The notes below the pieces were generated by a model, which did not search any database, was not told the DNA's origin, and was given only the letters and a program-made list of their open reading frames with translations. 64,000 nucleotides of DNA from Ralstonia pickettii (GTDB lineage: Bacteria > Pseudomonadota > Gammaproteobacteria > Burkholderiales > Burkholderiaceae): assembly GCF_000607165.1 (NCBI RefSeq), contig NZ_JFZG01000008.1:620001-684000 (forward strand), written 5' to 3'. A program made the position numbers and the translations under genes. Within the stretch, counting starts at the first letter, position 1; each line of letters begins with the position of its first letter. This document shows positions 23,996 through 31,901 of this stretch, one piece after another.

Positions 23996-24240
23996 AACTC
24001 ACCTGCCCACACTGCGCTGCGCGCATGCAAATTCGCACCAGCCGCCCCGTGTCGCTGCTGTCGCGTGAACTGTATCTCCAATGCCCCAACGTGGAGTGCG
24101 CTTACACCTGCGCCGCAATCCTGTCTGCTGTTCGCACCATCGCGCCCAGCATGAAGCCGAACCCGCAGGCGTATCTGCCTGCCGGCCGCTCTCGTCTCTT
24201 CGCCGAAAACCCCCGCCAGCTCGAACTGCTGACCGGCTGA
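23992..24240 (+). CDS. ogr: Ogr/Delta-type zinc-finger late transcription activator
   Basis: The 82-aa protein has the exact Ogr/Delta cysteine spacing C5-x2-C8-x22-C31-x4-C36 (TCPHCAARM ... LQCPNVECAYTC). In P2 the Ogr protein binds zinc, contacts RNA polymerase alpha and activates late promoters with a TGT/ACA dyad. Such dyads occur here at O, V, FI and com. Unlike P2, the gene is not next to D but sits in the early operon, which would couple early expression to late activation. Confidence 0.9.
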   Translation: MKLTCPHCAARMQIRTSRPVSLLSRELYLQCPNVECAYTCAAILSAVRTIAPSMKPNPQAYLPAGRSRLFAENPRQLELLTG

Positions 24241-24280
24241 CGGCACCTCTCTAACCCCTTATCCCCTCGCGTCTGCTTTC

Positions 24281-24312
24281 GCGCCTTTCTAGGCGCGGGG
24301 GGCTTCTTTTGC
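24281..24312 (+). terminator. Possible terminator after ogr
   Basis: A short stem GCGCC-TTTCTA-GGCGC followed by a G-run and CTTCTTTTG. The T-run is weak, so termination is uncertain. It lies just before the strong AAGGAG site of the next gene. Confidence 0.35.
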
Positions 24313-24331
24313 CTGAAAAAAGGAGTCACGC

Positions 24332-24568
24332 ATGTCTTCTCTCACTACAACGCTTTGCGCTGCGGCCAGCATCGAGGTGGGACCGGTTCAGTTTCGTCGA
24401 CACGAAATCGTGATTGGTGCGCCATATGTCTACGCCACGCAGCGGCTGTCTGTCAGGCTTCACGACGGCAACCACATCGAGCTGTGCTTTCACCTTGAAG
24501 AAGGCGCCGCGTCACTCGCGGCTGGCGAAACCGTTGCGTTTCCGGCTGTCGACGAGGTGCCGGCATGA
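24332..24568 (+). CDS. Small phage protein of unknown function (78 aa)
   Basis: This 78-aa protein is preceded by a strong AAAAAAGGAG ribosome binding site. It shows alternating beta-strand-like segments (IEVGPVQFRRHEIVIG, RLSVRLHDGNHIELCFHL). No family is recognised. It starts a run of short genes with overlapping ends that leads to the primase. Confidence 0.65.
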   Translation: MSSLTTTLCAAASIEVGPVQFRRHEIVIGAPYVYATQRLSVRLHDGNHIELCFHLEEGAASLAAGETVAFPAVDEVPA

Positions 24569-24729
24569 AACCGTTCATCGTCCGCGTTGCTGCCAATGGG
24601 CACCACCTGACCGTTCACACCATCGCCGCCTCCAGCATCGACGCGCTGATGCGCGTGCTTGGCGCGCTTGAATCCCAGGGAGTGGTTGCATGCAGCGGTG
24701 CCGCGCGGCCACTCGGGAGGGCCGCGTGA
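24565..24729 (+). CDS. Very small phage protein (54 aa)
   Basis: A 54-codon reading frame from the ATG overlaps the previous stop (ATGA) and ends on the next start (TGATG). The protein begins MKPFIVRVAANGHHLTVHTI. It is short, but the coupled overlaps on both sides support that it is real. The product resembles small phage proteins that modulate host functions only in size, and no role is assigned. Confidence 0.6.
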   Translation: MKPFIVRVAANGHHLTVHTIAASSIDALMRVLGALESQGVVACSGAARPLGRAA

Positions 24730-24962
24730 TGCTCGCGTTCATCGTCAATCTTTGGATGCTCCTGACGGCGTTCGTCGCCGTCGCACTGCAGAACTACGGC
24801 CCGCGCACGCATCGTTGGGGAGCACTCGCCGGCCTGCTTGGCCAGCCCGCGTGGCTTTACCTAACGCATGTGACTGGCGAACCGGGCATGTTCACCGCGT
24901 CGCTGTTCTTCACCGTTTGCTACTGCACCGGCGTATGGCGCGGTTTCTTCGCGCGGAGCTGA
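24729..24962 (+). CDS. Small membrane protein (77 aa)
   Basis: This 77-aa hydrophobic protein begins MLAFIVNLWMLLTAFVAVAL, with two further hydrophobic stretches (LAGLLGQPAWLYL and FTASLFFTVCYCTGVW). I chose the ATG overlapping the previous stop. An upstream in-frame ATG at 24690 would add 13 residues inside the previous gene. The role is unknown. It might act in superinfection exclusion, but there is no direct evidence. Confidence 0.6.
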   Translation: MLAFIVNLWMLLTAFVAVALQNYGPRTHRWGALAGLLGQPAWLYLTHVTGEPGMFTASLFFTVCYCTGVWRGFFARS

Positions 24963-24966
24963 AGCC

Positions 24967-25173
24967 ATGTCCAGACCCGTAGTCACGGAAGCGGACATCC
25001 GATGGATGCACAACTTCCTGTGCCTGACCACGCCGTTTGACGCGATGCCGCCCGCGCTTCGCCAGGCCGTCGAATCCGCAGCCGCTGCCCTGTTGCCGCG
25101 CCTGCGCCAACGTCTTTCCCGACTTCCTCCCGTCGACTTCAAACGCCGCGCTGCCGGCGACCTGGACGACTGA
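24967..25173 (+). CDS. Small phage protein (68 aa), helical
   Basis: This 68-aa protein begins MSRPVVTEADIRWMHNFLCL and has an Ala/Arg-rich amphipathic helix (ALRQAVESAAAALLPRLRQR). It starts four bases after the preceding gene, within the early run leading to the primase. No family was recognised and no function is proposed. Confidence 0.6.
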   Translation: MSRPVVTEADIRWMHNFLCLTTPFDAMPPALRQAVESAAAALLPRLRQRLSRLPPVDFKRRAAGDLDD

Positions 25174-25192
25174 TCTTCATAGAGACAAGACC

Positions 25193-25501
25193 ATGAAAAC
25201 AACCATCACCTTCAACCTCGACACCGACCGCCTGCAGAGCTACACCGACGAGTACATCGCTGCGCTTTGGCATATCGCCCAGGTCAACCCCGTGCCCCAC
25301 GCTGACCACGACGCCGGCGTGCTCGTCGAGCACATCGGCCGCGAAATCATTCTGCGCTGGATGCGTGGCGTCCCCGTGCCGGTCTGGGACCATCAGGGCC
25401 GCGATTACTACCACCGCCAGCTCACGCGATTTGCGCGTTGGAACGGCATGGATTGGGTGGCGGACGCGGCGGTGCAGCCCACCGTCCCGGAGATCCTTTA
25501 A
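25193..25501 (+). CDS. Small phage protein of unknown function (102 aa)
   Basis: This 102-aa protein begins MKTTITFNLDTDRLQSYTDE and contains LVEHIGREIILRWMRGVPVP and RQLTRFARWNGMDWV. It is the last small gene before the primase/helicase, 12 bases upstream of it, and is presumably cotranscribed. Similar proteins accompany primases in other beta-proteobacterial P2-like phages, as far as I recall. Function unknown. Confidence 0.65.
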   Translation: MKTTITFNLDTDRLQSYTDEYIAALWHIAQVNPVPHADHDAGVLVEHIGREIILRWMRGVPVPVWDHQGRDYYHRQLTRFARWNGMDWVADAAVQPTVPEIL

Positions 25502-25513
25502 GGCGGTCGAAGC

Positions 25514-28291
25514 ATGGCAACCATTGAAGAACTGAAACAACGCATCGACCTGCACGACCTGGCCGAGCGGCTGGGCATCAAGCGCGGCCCCGGCGGCGAC
25601 AAGGCGCTCTATCACTCACCGCTGCACGCCGACAAGAACCCGTCGCTGTCGATCTTCGTCAACCACCCAACGCACGGCACCGGCTGGAAAGACCACAGCT
25701 CTGGCGAAGGCGGCACCTGCATCGACCTGGTGATGCTGGTGCACGGCTGCGACGTGTCGGAGGCAGTGAAGTGGCTGCACGACGCCTACGCCATTCCGCG
25801 TGACGTGCCCGCAGGCCAGCAGGAACGCCGGGAGAAGTCCAAGGCGGAGTACATCGCCGATCGCTGCCACGCCGACCGCGAGCATGCGCGCGAGTACTTG
25901 AAGAGCCGCGGCATTTCGGATGCGGCCATCGATGCCGCGTTCCGTGCCCGCACGCTGGGTTACAACGCCTGGACGAGCTCACGCCTACAGCCGGGCGAAG
26001 TCGGCTACGGCGGGCCTGCGGCCGCGTTCATCGTCAAGTCGCTCAACACCAGCCAGGTGGTGGCCGTCGACATGCGCTACCTGGACCCCGCGCAGAACGG
26101 CAACGTCAAGACGCAGAGCCAGGGCGAGAAGAACGGGCACGGCTGGACCTCCGACCCGGCACGCCTGGCGCGCGCTCGCCGTGTGTTCCTGGTCGAATCC
26201 GCTATCAACGCGCTCTCGATCGACACGTGCGGCCTGCCGGGCGCAGCGGCGTTCGCGCTGCGCGGTCTGTCCAACGTCGACGGCATCGACTTCTCGTTCC
26301 TGCAGGGCAAGCAGTGCGTCATCTGCATGGACAACGATGCGCCGTTTGAGAGCGGGCACCCGCGCGCTGGCCAACGCCCCGGCCCCGAGGCCGCATGGGT
26401 GCTGTATGAACGCCTGACCGCGTTAAACATCAGCGCAATGCTGGTTGATCAATCCGAATGGGTGCGGGGGCTGAACGACGACAAGACGTCGGCCGAGTCG
26501 ATCAACGACGTGAACGACTACCTGCAAGAATACGGGGTTGAGCGGCTTGCCCGGGCACTGGACAAGTTCGAGCCGTGGATCATCGCCGGCATGGCGGGCG
26601 ATGAGACGCGTCGCGGCCGACCGCGCGTCTACCTGCCGGCGCATGACTTCGCACAGTACTGGCGCTTCCGTGTGAAGCCGGATTTCACCAGCTACATCAC
26701 CAAGATGGACCGCCAGGGCGAGGGTGACGTGGAAACGCCGGTGTACACCGACCTCTGCGGCTTTCGCGTTGCGTCGATCAGCCGCGTATCGGTGGCCAGC
26801 GCCACGTCGACCATGACGGGCGATCCCGACCAGTCGCCCACGGTGTATTTCGCTGTCTCGGTGCAGGCGCCGCGCCACGGTGCGAAGCTGATCCGCCGCG
26901 TGATGATGGACGACCAGCTCCACAACACCGACCTGTGGGGCAAGTTCGGCCCGATCTGGGCACCGGCGCCGTTCAAGCGCATGGTCAACATTCTGGAGCG
27001 CACGGCCGACCTCGGCGCGCGTGACGCGGCCAACTTTGTCGGCTTGGCCTGGCGCGATGGCCGGCTGATCGTCAACGAGGGGCCGGACTGCTATTTCACC
27101 GAGCCCGAGAAGCAGTGCCCGTACCACAACCTCACCTTCCCCAGCGGCCCGAAGCAGGACGCCCGCACGGTGCTGGAGGCCTTCCAGGCGACGTTTAAGC
27201 AGAACGCCGCCACCGTCCCCCTGGTGTGGGCGCTCGGAGGCCACCTGAAGGCGTTGTTGGGCTTCTGGCCGCACATGACCGTGCAGGCCGACAAGGGCGC
27301 CGGCAAATCGACGCTCATCAAGCGCCTGGAGCGCGCGCTGGCCTTCACGATGTTCTCGGGCCAAAGCCTGCAGACCGAGTTCCGGCTGCTCACCAGCGTC
27401 TCGCACACCAGCCACCCCGTGGGCTGGGAAGAGCTGTCCGCCCGCCGGCAGGAGATCATCGACAAGGCCGTGGGCCTGCTGCAGGAGAACTATCAGTACA
27501 CCGTCACCAAACGCGGCACCGACATGACGGAATACCTGATCAGCGCGCCCGTGATGCTGGCCGGTGAAGACGTGCCCGTGCGCAGCCTGCTCGGCAAGCT
27601 GGTGCGCACCACGCTCACCGGCAAGAAGGGGCCGATCATGCCCGACGACCTGCCGCGCTTCCCTGTGAAGCAGTGGCTGCAGTTCCTGGCCAGCCTGGAC
27701 AAGGCCGTGGTCCTGGCCGAGTACCGGAAGATCCACGCCTACTGCACGCGCATGGCGCGAGCCTCGGGCCAGGACGAGGGCGCCAAGCGGATGCTGACCA
27801 ACTATGCGGCAGTCATGACGGCCTGGTACTACCTGGCCGAGTTCGCTGGCATCCATCACAGCGCCGGCAACTTCATCAACGACCTGCTGGCCGAAATGAA
27901 CACGCACATCGCTGAAACCAGCGCCGACCGCGAGCCCTGGGTGTGGATCATGGAGACCGCGCTGTCGGAGGTGGACGCCGGCAAGTTCTCGTTCCCGCAC
28001 GCCTTTGACACCGTGGAGGGCGAGCGCTGCATTCTGCTGCGCACCAGCCACATCATGGACCACATCGCACACAGCAACCCGCTGCGTGAGAAGTGGAACA
28101 GCCTGCCGGTGAAGTCCGACCGCGTGTTCAAGAAGCAGCTCTACGGCGCCGGCGTGGTCGCAGGTGAGAAGGAAGTCGAGCGCACCATCTTCAGCCGTCG
28201 CGTGGCGCACCTGACGCCGATTTCGCTCACACGCCTGGCGGGCTACGGCCTGTCGGTCGCGGTTCGGGAGGATGCCCATGTCCATGCCTGA
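25514..28291 (+). CDS. Toprim primase / helicase replication protein
   Basis: This 925-aa replication protein is built like P4-alpha-type primase-helicases rather than the P2 rolling-circle A protein. Residues 10-95 form a CHC2-type primase N-domain that has lost its zinc ligands (ALYHSPLHADKNPSLS where CxxH would lie). A Toprim domain follows, with Glu near 228 (VFLVESAIN) and MDND at about 272-275. The C-terminal ATPase has Walker A ADKGAGKST at about 592-600. It lies directly upstream of an iteron-like cluster (28665-28973) that could be its origin. Confidence 0.85.
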   Translation: MATIEELKQRIDLHDLAERLGIKRGPGGDKALYHSPLHADKNPSLSIFVNHPTHGTGWKDHSSGEGGTCIDLVMLVHGCDVSEAVKWLHDAYAIPRDVPAGQQERREKSKAEYIADRCHADREHAREYLKSRGISDAAIDAAFRARTLGYNAWTSSRLQPGEVGYGGPAAAFIVKSLNTSQVVAVDMRYLDPAQNGNVKTQSQGEKNGHGWTSDPARLARARRVFLVESAINALSIDTCGLPGAAAFALRGLSNVDGIDFSFLQGKQCVICMDNDAPFESGHPRAGQRPGPEAAWVLYERLTALNISAMLVDQSEWVRGLNDDKTSAESINDVNDYLQEYGVERLARALDKFEPWIIAGMAGDETRRGRPRVYLPAHDFAQYWRFRVKPDFTSYITKMDRQGEGDVETPVYTDLCGFRVASISRVSVASATSTMTGDPDQSPTVYFAVSVQAPRHGAKLIRRVMMDDQLHNTDLWGKFGPIWAPAPFKRMVNILERTADLGARDAANFVGLAWRDGRLIVNEGPDCYFTEPEKQCPYHNLTFPSGPKQDARTVLEAFQATFKQNAATVPLVWALGGHLKALLGFWPHMTVQADKGAGKSTLIKRLERALAFTMFSGQSLQTEFRLLTSVSHTSHPVGWEELSARRQEIIDKAVGLLQENYQYTVTKRGTDMTEYLISAPVMLAGEDVPVRSLLGKLVRTTLTGKKGPIMPDDLPRFPVKQWLQFLASLDKAVVLAEYRKIHAYCTRMARASGQDEGAKRMLTNYAAVMTAWYYLAEFAGIHHSAGNFINDLLAEMNTHIAETSADREPWVWIMETALSEVDAGKFSFPHAFDTVEGERCILLRTSHIMDHIAHSNPLREKWNSLPVKSDRVFKKQLYGAGVVAGEKEVERTIFSRRVAHLTPISLTRLAGYGLSVAVREDAHVHA

Positions 28292-29018
28292 TACCACCAT
28301 GCTGGCCACCGTACCTTCCCCGTTCCATGCGGCCGCAGGCCGCTTCGTCAACTGCGCCCTGGCGCACTTCAGTCTGCTGGCCTACGGCCGCGTAGTGGCC
28401 GTGCCTGGCGCCCACGGTGTGCCGCACGGCAGCGTCCTGCAGGTGACGGGGCACGGCGCCGGCGGCGACCTGGTTGCTGTCTCCCCCGTACCCCCTTCAA
28501 GAGAGAGCCGGCCGGGAGCCTTCGGCCAGGCGCTGGAAGCGAGGGGCGTGCATAGCTTTTTCCAATGGGGGGGCACGGGCAGCGCAGAAGCCCCGTGGAA
28601 ATCGGGCCTCGGTCGCGCTAAGTCCTTGATTCTGGAAGCGATGCCGCCCACAAGTCGGGGGCGATTTTCCACAGGTTGCGGTTGTTTCTCCACGGGTCGC
28701 GATTCGGCCGCTTGCCCCGCCGCCCCTTCTTTCTCTCTCTCTAAATCATTGAAAGAGAAGAAGAAAGAACGGGGAGAGAAGCAGGCAGGGCGCGCGCAAG
28801 GGCATCCACGGGTTGAGGGCGTTTTTCCACGGGTTCGGACCCCTGCCTATTTTTTCATCCACGGATTCCACAGGTCAGAAGCGCCCAACACGTGGAAACC
28901 TGTGGACGGAAAGCGCCGCGAAATCAATGGGTTAGTTCTTCGCGAATGTGAATCCACAGGTCCACAGGTTGCAATGCGTGTGGTCCCCTCGCGCGGCTTG
29001 AGACGGGGGCGGACATGA
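28278..29018 (+). CDS. Doubtful reading frame over the iteron region
   Basis: An open frame of about 246 codons starts inside the primase end (MSMPDTTMLATVP). The first 75 residues (to about 28500) have ordinary protein character. The remainder crosses low-complexity runs and the TCCAC(A/G)GGT repeats, yielding repetitive FSTG-like residues. A short real protein that begins here is possible. The full-length product probably is not. It is listed because nothing else explains the first 200 bases. Confidence 0.25.
   Translation: MSMPDTTMLATVPSPFHAAAGRFVNCALAHFSLLAYGRVVAVPGAHGVPHGSVLQVTGHGAGGDLVAVSPVPPSRESRPGAFGQALEARGVHSFFQWGGTGSAEAPWKSGLGRAKSLILEAMPPTSRGRFSTGCGCFSTGRDSAACPAAPSFSLSKSLKEKKKERGEKQAGRAQGHPRVEGVFPRVRTPAYFFIHGFHRSEAPNTWKPVDGKRREINGLVLRECESTGPQVAMRVVPSRGLRRGRT
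28665..28973. repeat. Iteron-like cluster, candidate phage replication origin
   Basis: At least eight copies of TCCAC(A/G)GG(T)-type repeats: forward at 28668 (TCCACAGGTTGCG), 28689 (TCCACGGGTCGCG), 28805 (TCCACGGGTTGAG), 28826 (TCCACGGGTTCGG), 28858 (degenerate), 28867 (TCCACAGGTCAG), 28953 and 28961 (TCCACAGGTTGCA), and reverse at 28897-28906 (AACCTGTGGA). The first copy also reads TTTTCCACA, a DnaA-box match. A pyrimidine/purine-rich inverted segment lies at 28730-28770. Its position just after the primase gene supports an origin function. Confidence 0.65.
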
Positions 29019-29362
29019 CGGGAATAGGCACCACGATCGACCTGGGCGCGGCTGCAAAGCTGTTGGGCGCCCATCCGGAGACCGTGCGACTCAAGGCAAA
29101 GGCTGGCGAGTTGCCCGGGCGCAAAGTGGGTAAGCGATGGATGTTTTCGACCATTGCCCTCGAACGTTACCTCGCCGGAGAATGGGTCCCGCGAGTTGTG
29201 CAGGGCGAACAGGCAAAGGAAGGTGAGCCATGTCGCTCTTCAAACGTAAAGGCAGTAGCAACTGGTATTACAAGCTGTACCCCCCTGGAGGCGGCACGCC
29301 GCTACAGGGCAGCACTGGAACCTGCGACCGCGCGCAGGCCCAGGAGTACCACGACCGCCTAA
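29015..29362 (+). CDS. Excisionase-like helix-turn-helix protein
   Basis: This 115-aa protein has an N-terminal MerR/excisionase-type HTH (IDLGAAAKLLGAHPETVRLK) and the wing GRKVGKRWMFSTIALERYL (residues about 8-55). It overlaps the integrase start by 133 bases in another frame. The C-terminal 45 residues are low-complexity and may be only a by-product of the overlap. It is probably a recombination directionality factor (Cox/Xis role) because it adjoins the integrase. Confidence 0.75.
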   Translation: MTGIGTTIDLGAAAKLLGAHPETVRLKAKAGELPGRKVGKRWMFSTIALERYLAGEWVPRVVQGEQAKEGEPCRSSNVKAVATGITSCTPLEAARRYRAALEPATARRPRSTTTA

Positions 29363-30318
29363 AGGTGGATCTGTGGAATCAGGCGAAGCTCGGGCAACGC
29401 CCGCGCTACACCTGGAACGACGCTGTGGTGCGATACGTGGAGGCACGGGCCGACCGCTCCAGCATCGAGACCACGAAGACGCATCTGCGCTGGCTTGATC
29501 GCCGCCTCTCAGGTGTCGAGCTGGCCGCGATCGGGTTGGATCGGATCGAAACGATTGCTGCCGCGAAGCGCGCCGAACGGCGCATCGTGAAGACGCGGGA
29601 CGGGGTGAAGGAGCTGCCCGGTACGGTCAGCGTCGGCACCGTGCGACGGGTGGTGGGCGTGCTGGTGGCTGTGCTGAATGCTGCGGCGGAATGGGGGTGG
29701 ATCGACGCGGCCCCCAAGATGAAGCGGCGAAAAGGCACGGCGAAGCGCATCCGTTGGCTGACGCCAGCGGAGGCGGAACGGTTGCTGGGCGAGTTGCCCG
29801 ACCATCTGGCCGAGATGGCGCGTTTTTCCCTGGAGACTGGGCTGCGGCGTGCCAACGTGACGGGCCTGCAGTGGTCGCAAGTAGACCTGGTGCGCCGGGT
29901 CGCCTGGATTCATCCCGACCAAGCGAAGGCGCGCAAGGCCATCACCGTGCCGCTGTCGGAAACCGCTGTGGCGATCTTGCGACGGCAGTTTCCGAAGCCC
30001 CGATTGCCCGAACACGTGGACAGCGTGTTCGTGTACCGGGGCGCGCCGGTGTACCAGACCGTCACGGCGGCCTGGCGCAAGGCGCTGGCGCGGGCGCAGA
30101 TCAGCAACTTCCGTTGGCACGATCTGCGCCACACGTGGGCGAGCTGGCACGTGCAACGCGGCACGCCGCTGCAGGTGCTGAAGGAGCTGGGTGGGTGGGA
30201 AACGATGGAGATGGTGCAGCGGTATGCCCACCTGTCGGCCGGCCACCTGGCGCAGTGGGTGGTGCCGCTTACCGAGACGCCGGAACAGGCGCCGGAGCTG
30301 AAGGTAGCTGCAATTTAG
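29230..30318 (+). CDS. int: Tyrosine-family prophage integrase
   Basis: This 362-aa site-specific recombinase has an N-terminal arm-binding and core-binding region (residues 1-175). The catalytic domain has Arg206 (LETGLRRANV), H297-x-x-R300 (WHDLRHTWASW), a Trp (GGWETME) where the second His may occur, and the nucleophile Tyr332 (MVQRYAHLS). The stop lies 55 bases before the 3' end of tRNA-Arg on the opposite strand, the usual arrangement for an integrase using a tRNA 3' end as attachment site. Confidence 0.95.
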   Translation: MSLFKRKGSSNWYYKLYPPGGGTPLQGSTGTCDRAQAQEYHDRLKVDLWNQAKLGQRPRYTWNDAVVRYVEARADRSSIETTKTHLRWLDRRLSGVELAAIGLDRIETIAAAKRAERRIVKTRDGVKELPGTVSVGTVRRVVGVLVAVLNAAAEWGWIDAAPKMKRRKGTAKRIRWLTPAEAERLLGELPDHLAEMARFSLETGLRRANVTGLQWSQVDLVRRVAWIHPDQAKARKAITVPLSETAVAILRRQFPKPRLPEHVDSVFVYRGAPVYQTVTAAWRKALARAQISNFRWHDLRHTWASWHVQRGTPLQVLKELGGWETMEMVQRYAHLSAGHLAQWVVPLTETPEQAPELKVAAI

Positions 30319-30362
30319 CTACAGTCGGGTAGGGCAGGGAGAAGGGAGGGTGCTGCGAAGTG

Positions 30363-30410
30363 TTGTCAGGCTTGGCGCGCCCGGCTGGGATCGAACCAGC
30401 AACCCCTGCC
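30363..30410. other. Probable prophage attachment site (right end)
   Basis: The boundary is inferred from the intact tRNA-Arg 3' half facing the integrase. The duplicate copy of the core should lie left of the window beyond the terminase and portal genes, so the exact core length cannot be defined here. Confidence 0.5.
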
Positions 30411-30448
30411 TTCGGAGGGCAGTACTCTATCCATTGAGCTACGGGCGC
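30373..30448 (-). tRNA. tRNA-Arg (anticodon CCG)
   Basis: Read on the minus strand: acceptor GCGCCCG pairs with CGGGCGC, then discriminator G and an encoded CCA. The anticodon arm is CTGCC-CTCCGAA-GGCAG with anticodon CCG. The T-arm is GCTGG-TTCGATC-CCAGC. The 3' end points to the integrase, so the gene probably contains the prophage attachment core. The 3' half is intact here. Confidence 0.95.
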
Positions 30449-30829
30449 ATATCGGCACAGAACGCACCGAAAGAGAAGCCCCGCAGGATAGCGCATTTGG
30501 GCGCAAGCGTCCATCGCACGCCCGTGACCCCCTGGGTACGAGGCCTGCTGCTGCAACGTTTCGTTGGGTTTTTGACGCAGGTCGAAAAGCGGCGCCTAGG
30601 GCTGTCCCGCGTGTCAAAGGCCAAAGCATTACGGATATAATCGCGCGTTATTTGCCAGAAGAAAGACGGGGACAGGTCTGTCTGGGCCGACGCGGCGATT
30701 GAATCGCCACGGTCTTCCTGCCCTCATCGCGATCCAATGCGGCCCCCACGCCCTGCCGGCGATGCTCGTGACCTTGCCGGCGGCGCTCTGAGGGCTCCAA
30801 GAGCGGTTTCACCATCCTGAGAGTTGAGC
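30449..30829 (+). promoter_or_regulatory. Region upstream of the cytochrome gene, with possible promoter
   Basis: There is no convincing gene in these 381 bases. TATAAT at 30636-30641 is a good -10 element. The -35 candidate TGTCAA (30612-30617) is poor. Downstream is a long leader of about 190 bases before the start codon, containing GGGGACAGG and other GC-rich segments. Confidence 0.4.
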
Positions 30830-31726
30830 ATGAGCGACGCGCAACACGACGAACACGAGCCTCTGATCAAGACCCCCAAGCAGCTGATCATCGCGGTGAT
30901 CGCCGCCTTTGTCGTTCCCATTCTCATCATCATCCTGCTGGCCAATTACGTTGGCCTGGGCGCCAGGGAAGGCGCGGGCGGTTCCGGCATGTCGGAAGAG
31001 GCCGTCAACGATCGCATCAAGCCCGTTGCGCAACTCGAACTGAAAGACCCGAGCGCACCGCACGTTTTCAAGACGGGCGAGCAGCTCTATAAGGAAGTCT
31101 GCGCGACCTGTCACGCGGCTGGCGTGGCTGGCGCGCCCAAATTTGGCGACGCGGCAAGCTGGGGCCCGCGCCTGCCGCAGGGCCTGGATGGCCTGACGAA
31201 GGTGGCGTTGGCCGGCAAGGGCGGCATGCCCGCACGCGGCGGCACGTCGCCGGATGACGTCAGCGACTACGAAATCGAACGCGCCATCGTCTACATGGCC
31301 AACTCCGCTGGCGGCAAGCTGCAAGAACCGGCTGCACCGGCGGGCGCGGGCGCAGCCCCGGCTGCTGCATCGGCACCGGAAGCTTCGGCGCCGGCGGCTG
31401 CCCCCGCTCCGGCCGCTGCTGCGCCGGCACCCGCTGCTGCAGCACCGGCCGCGCCGGCTGCGGCTGCCGCACCGCAAGCCTCTGCGGGTGAAGTCGGCAA
31501 GAAAGTCTACGATTCGACTTGCCAGATGTGCCACGCCGCCGGAGTGGCTGGCGCGCCCAAGTTTGGCGACAAGGCCGCCTGGGCGCCGCGCATTGCCCAA
31601 GGCAAGGCCAAGTTGTATGACTCCGCGCTGCACGGCAAGGGCGCGATGCCGCCCAAGGGCACTTATGCCGGCTCCGATGACGACGTGAAAGCCGCCGTCG
31701 ACTACATGGCCGCCGCTGCCAAGTAA
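30830..31726 (+). CDS. Membrane-anchored dihaem cytochrome c5-like protein
   Basis: This 298-aa electron carrier has an N-terminal signal-anchor (LIIAVIAAFVVPILIIILLANYV reduced to its core, about residues 19-41) and two cytochrome c domains. Haem-binding motifs are C91-AT-C94-H95 and C231-QM-C234-H235. Each is followed by the near-identical AAGVAGAPKFGD, which points to internal duplication. They are separated by an Ala/Pro linker (about 165-220). The axial methionines are likely in GMPARGG and AMPPKGT. It is probably periplasmic, passing electrons in respiration. I preferred the ATG at 30830 over a TTG at 30824. Confidence 0.93.
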   Translation: MSDAQHDEHEPLIKTPKQLIIAVIAAFVVPILIIILLANYVGLGAREGAGGSGMSEEAVNDRIKPVAQLELKDPSAPHVFKTGEQLYKEVCATCHAAGVAGAPKFGDAASWGPRLPQGLDGLTKVALAGKGGMPARGGTSPDDVSDYEIERAIVYMANSAGGKLQEPAAPAGAGAAPAAASAPEASAPAAAPAPAAAAPAPAAAAPAAPAAAAAPQASAGEVGKKVYDSTCQMCHAAGVAGAPKFGDKAAWAPRIAQGKAKLYDSALHGKGAMPPKGTYAGSDDDVKAAVDYMAAAAK

Positions 31727-31746
31727 GCCGTCCCGCATTCCCGAAG

Positions 31747-31772
31747 AAGCCCGCCCCGTGCGGGCTTTTTTG
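31747..31772 (+). terminator. Rho-independent terminator after the cytochrome gene
   Basis: Stem GCCCGC-CCCGT-GCGGGC followed by six T. It lies 20 bases after the cytochrome stop codon. Confidence 0.9.
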
Positions 31773-31901
31773 TTGTCTGCCGTGGCAGCGTCACGCGCGG
31801 GGCATGCGGTTTGCTACGCCAAATTCGAATGTGCAGAGAGCGAGGCAGCTATGCTGCGTCGCCCCGCATACGTCTGTGAAATGAGGCAAACGGAGGTTGC
31901 G

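Noticed and set aside
28730-28775. Pyrimidine/purine-rich inverted segment as a terminator
   Set aside because: The arms (TTCTTTCTCTC and GAGAAGAAGAAAG) are mismatched and no T-run follows. It is better treated as part of the candidate origin.
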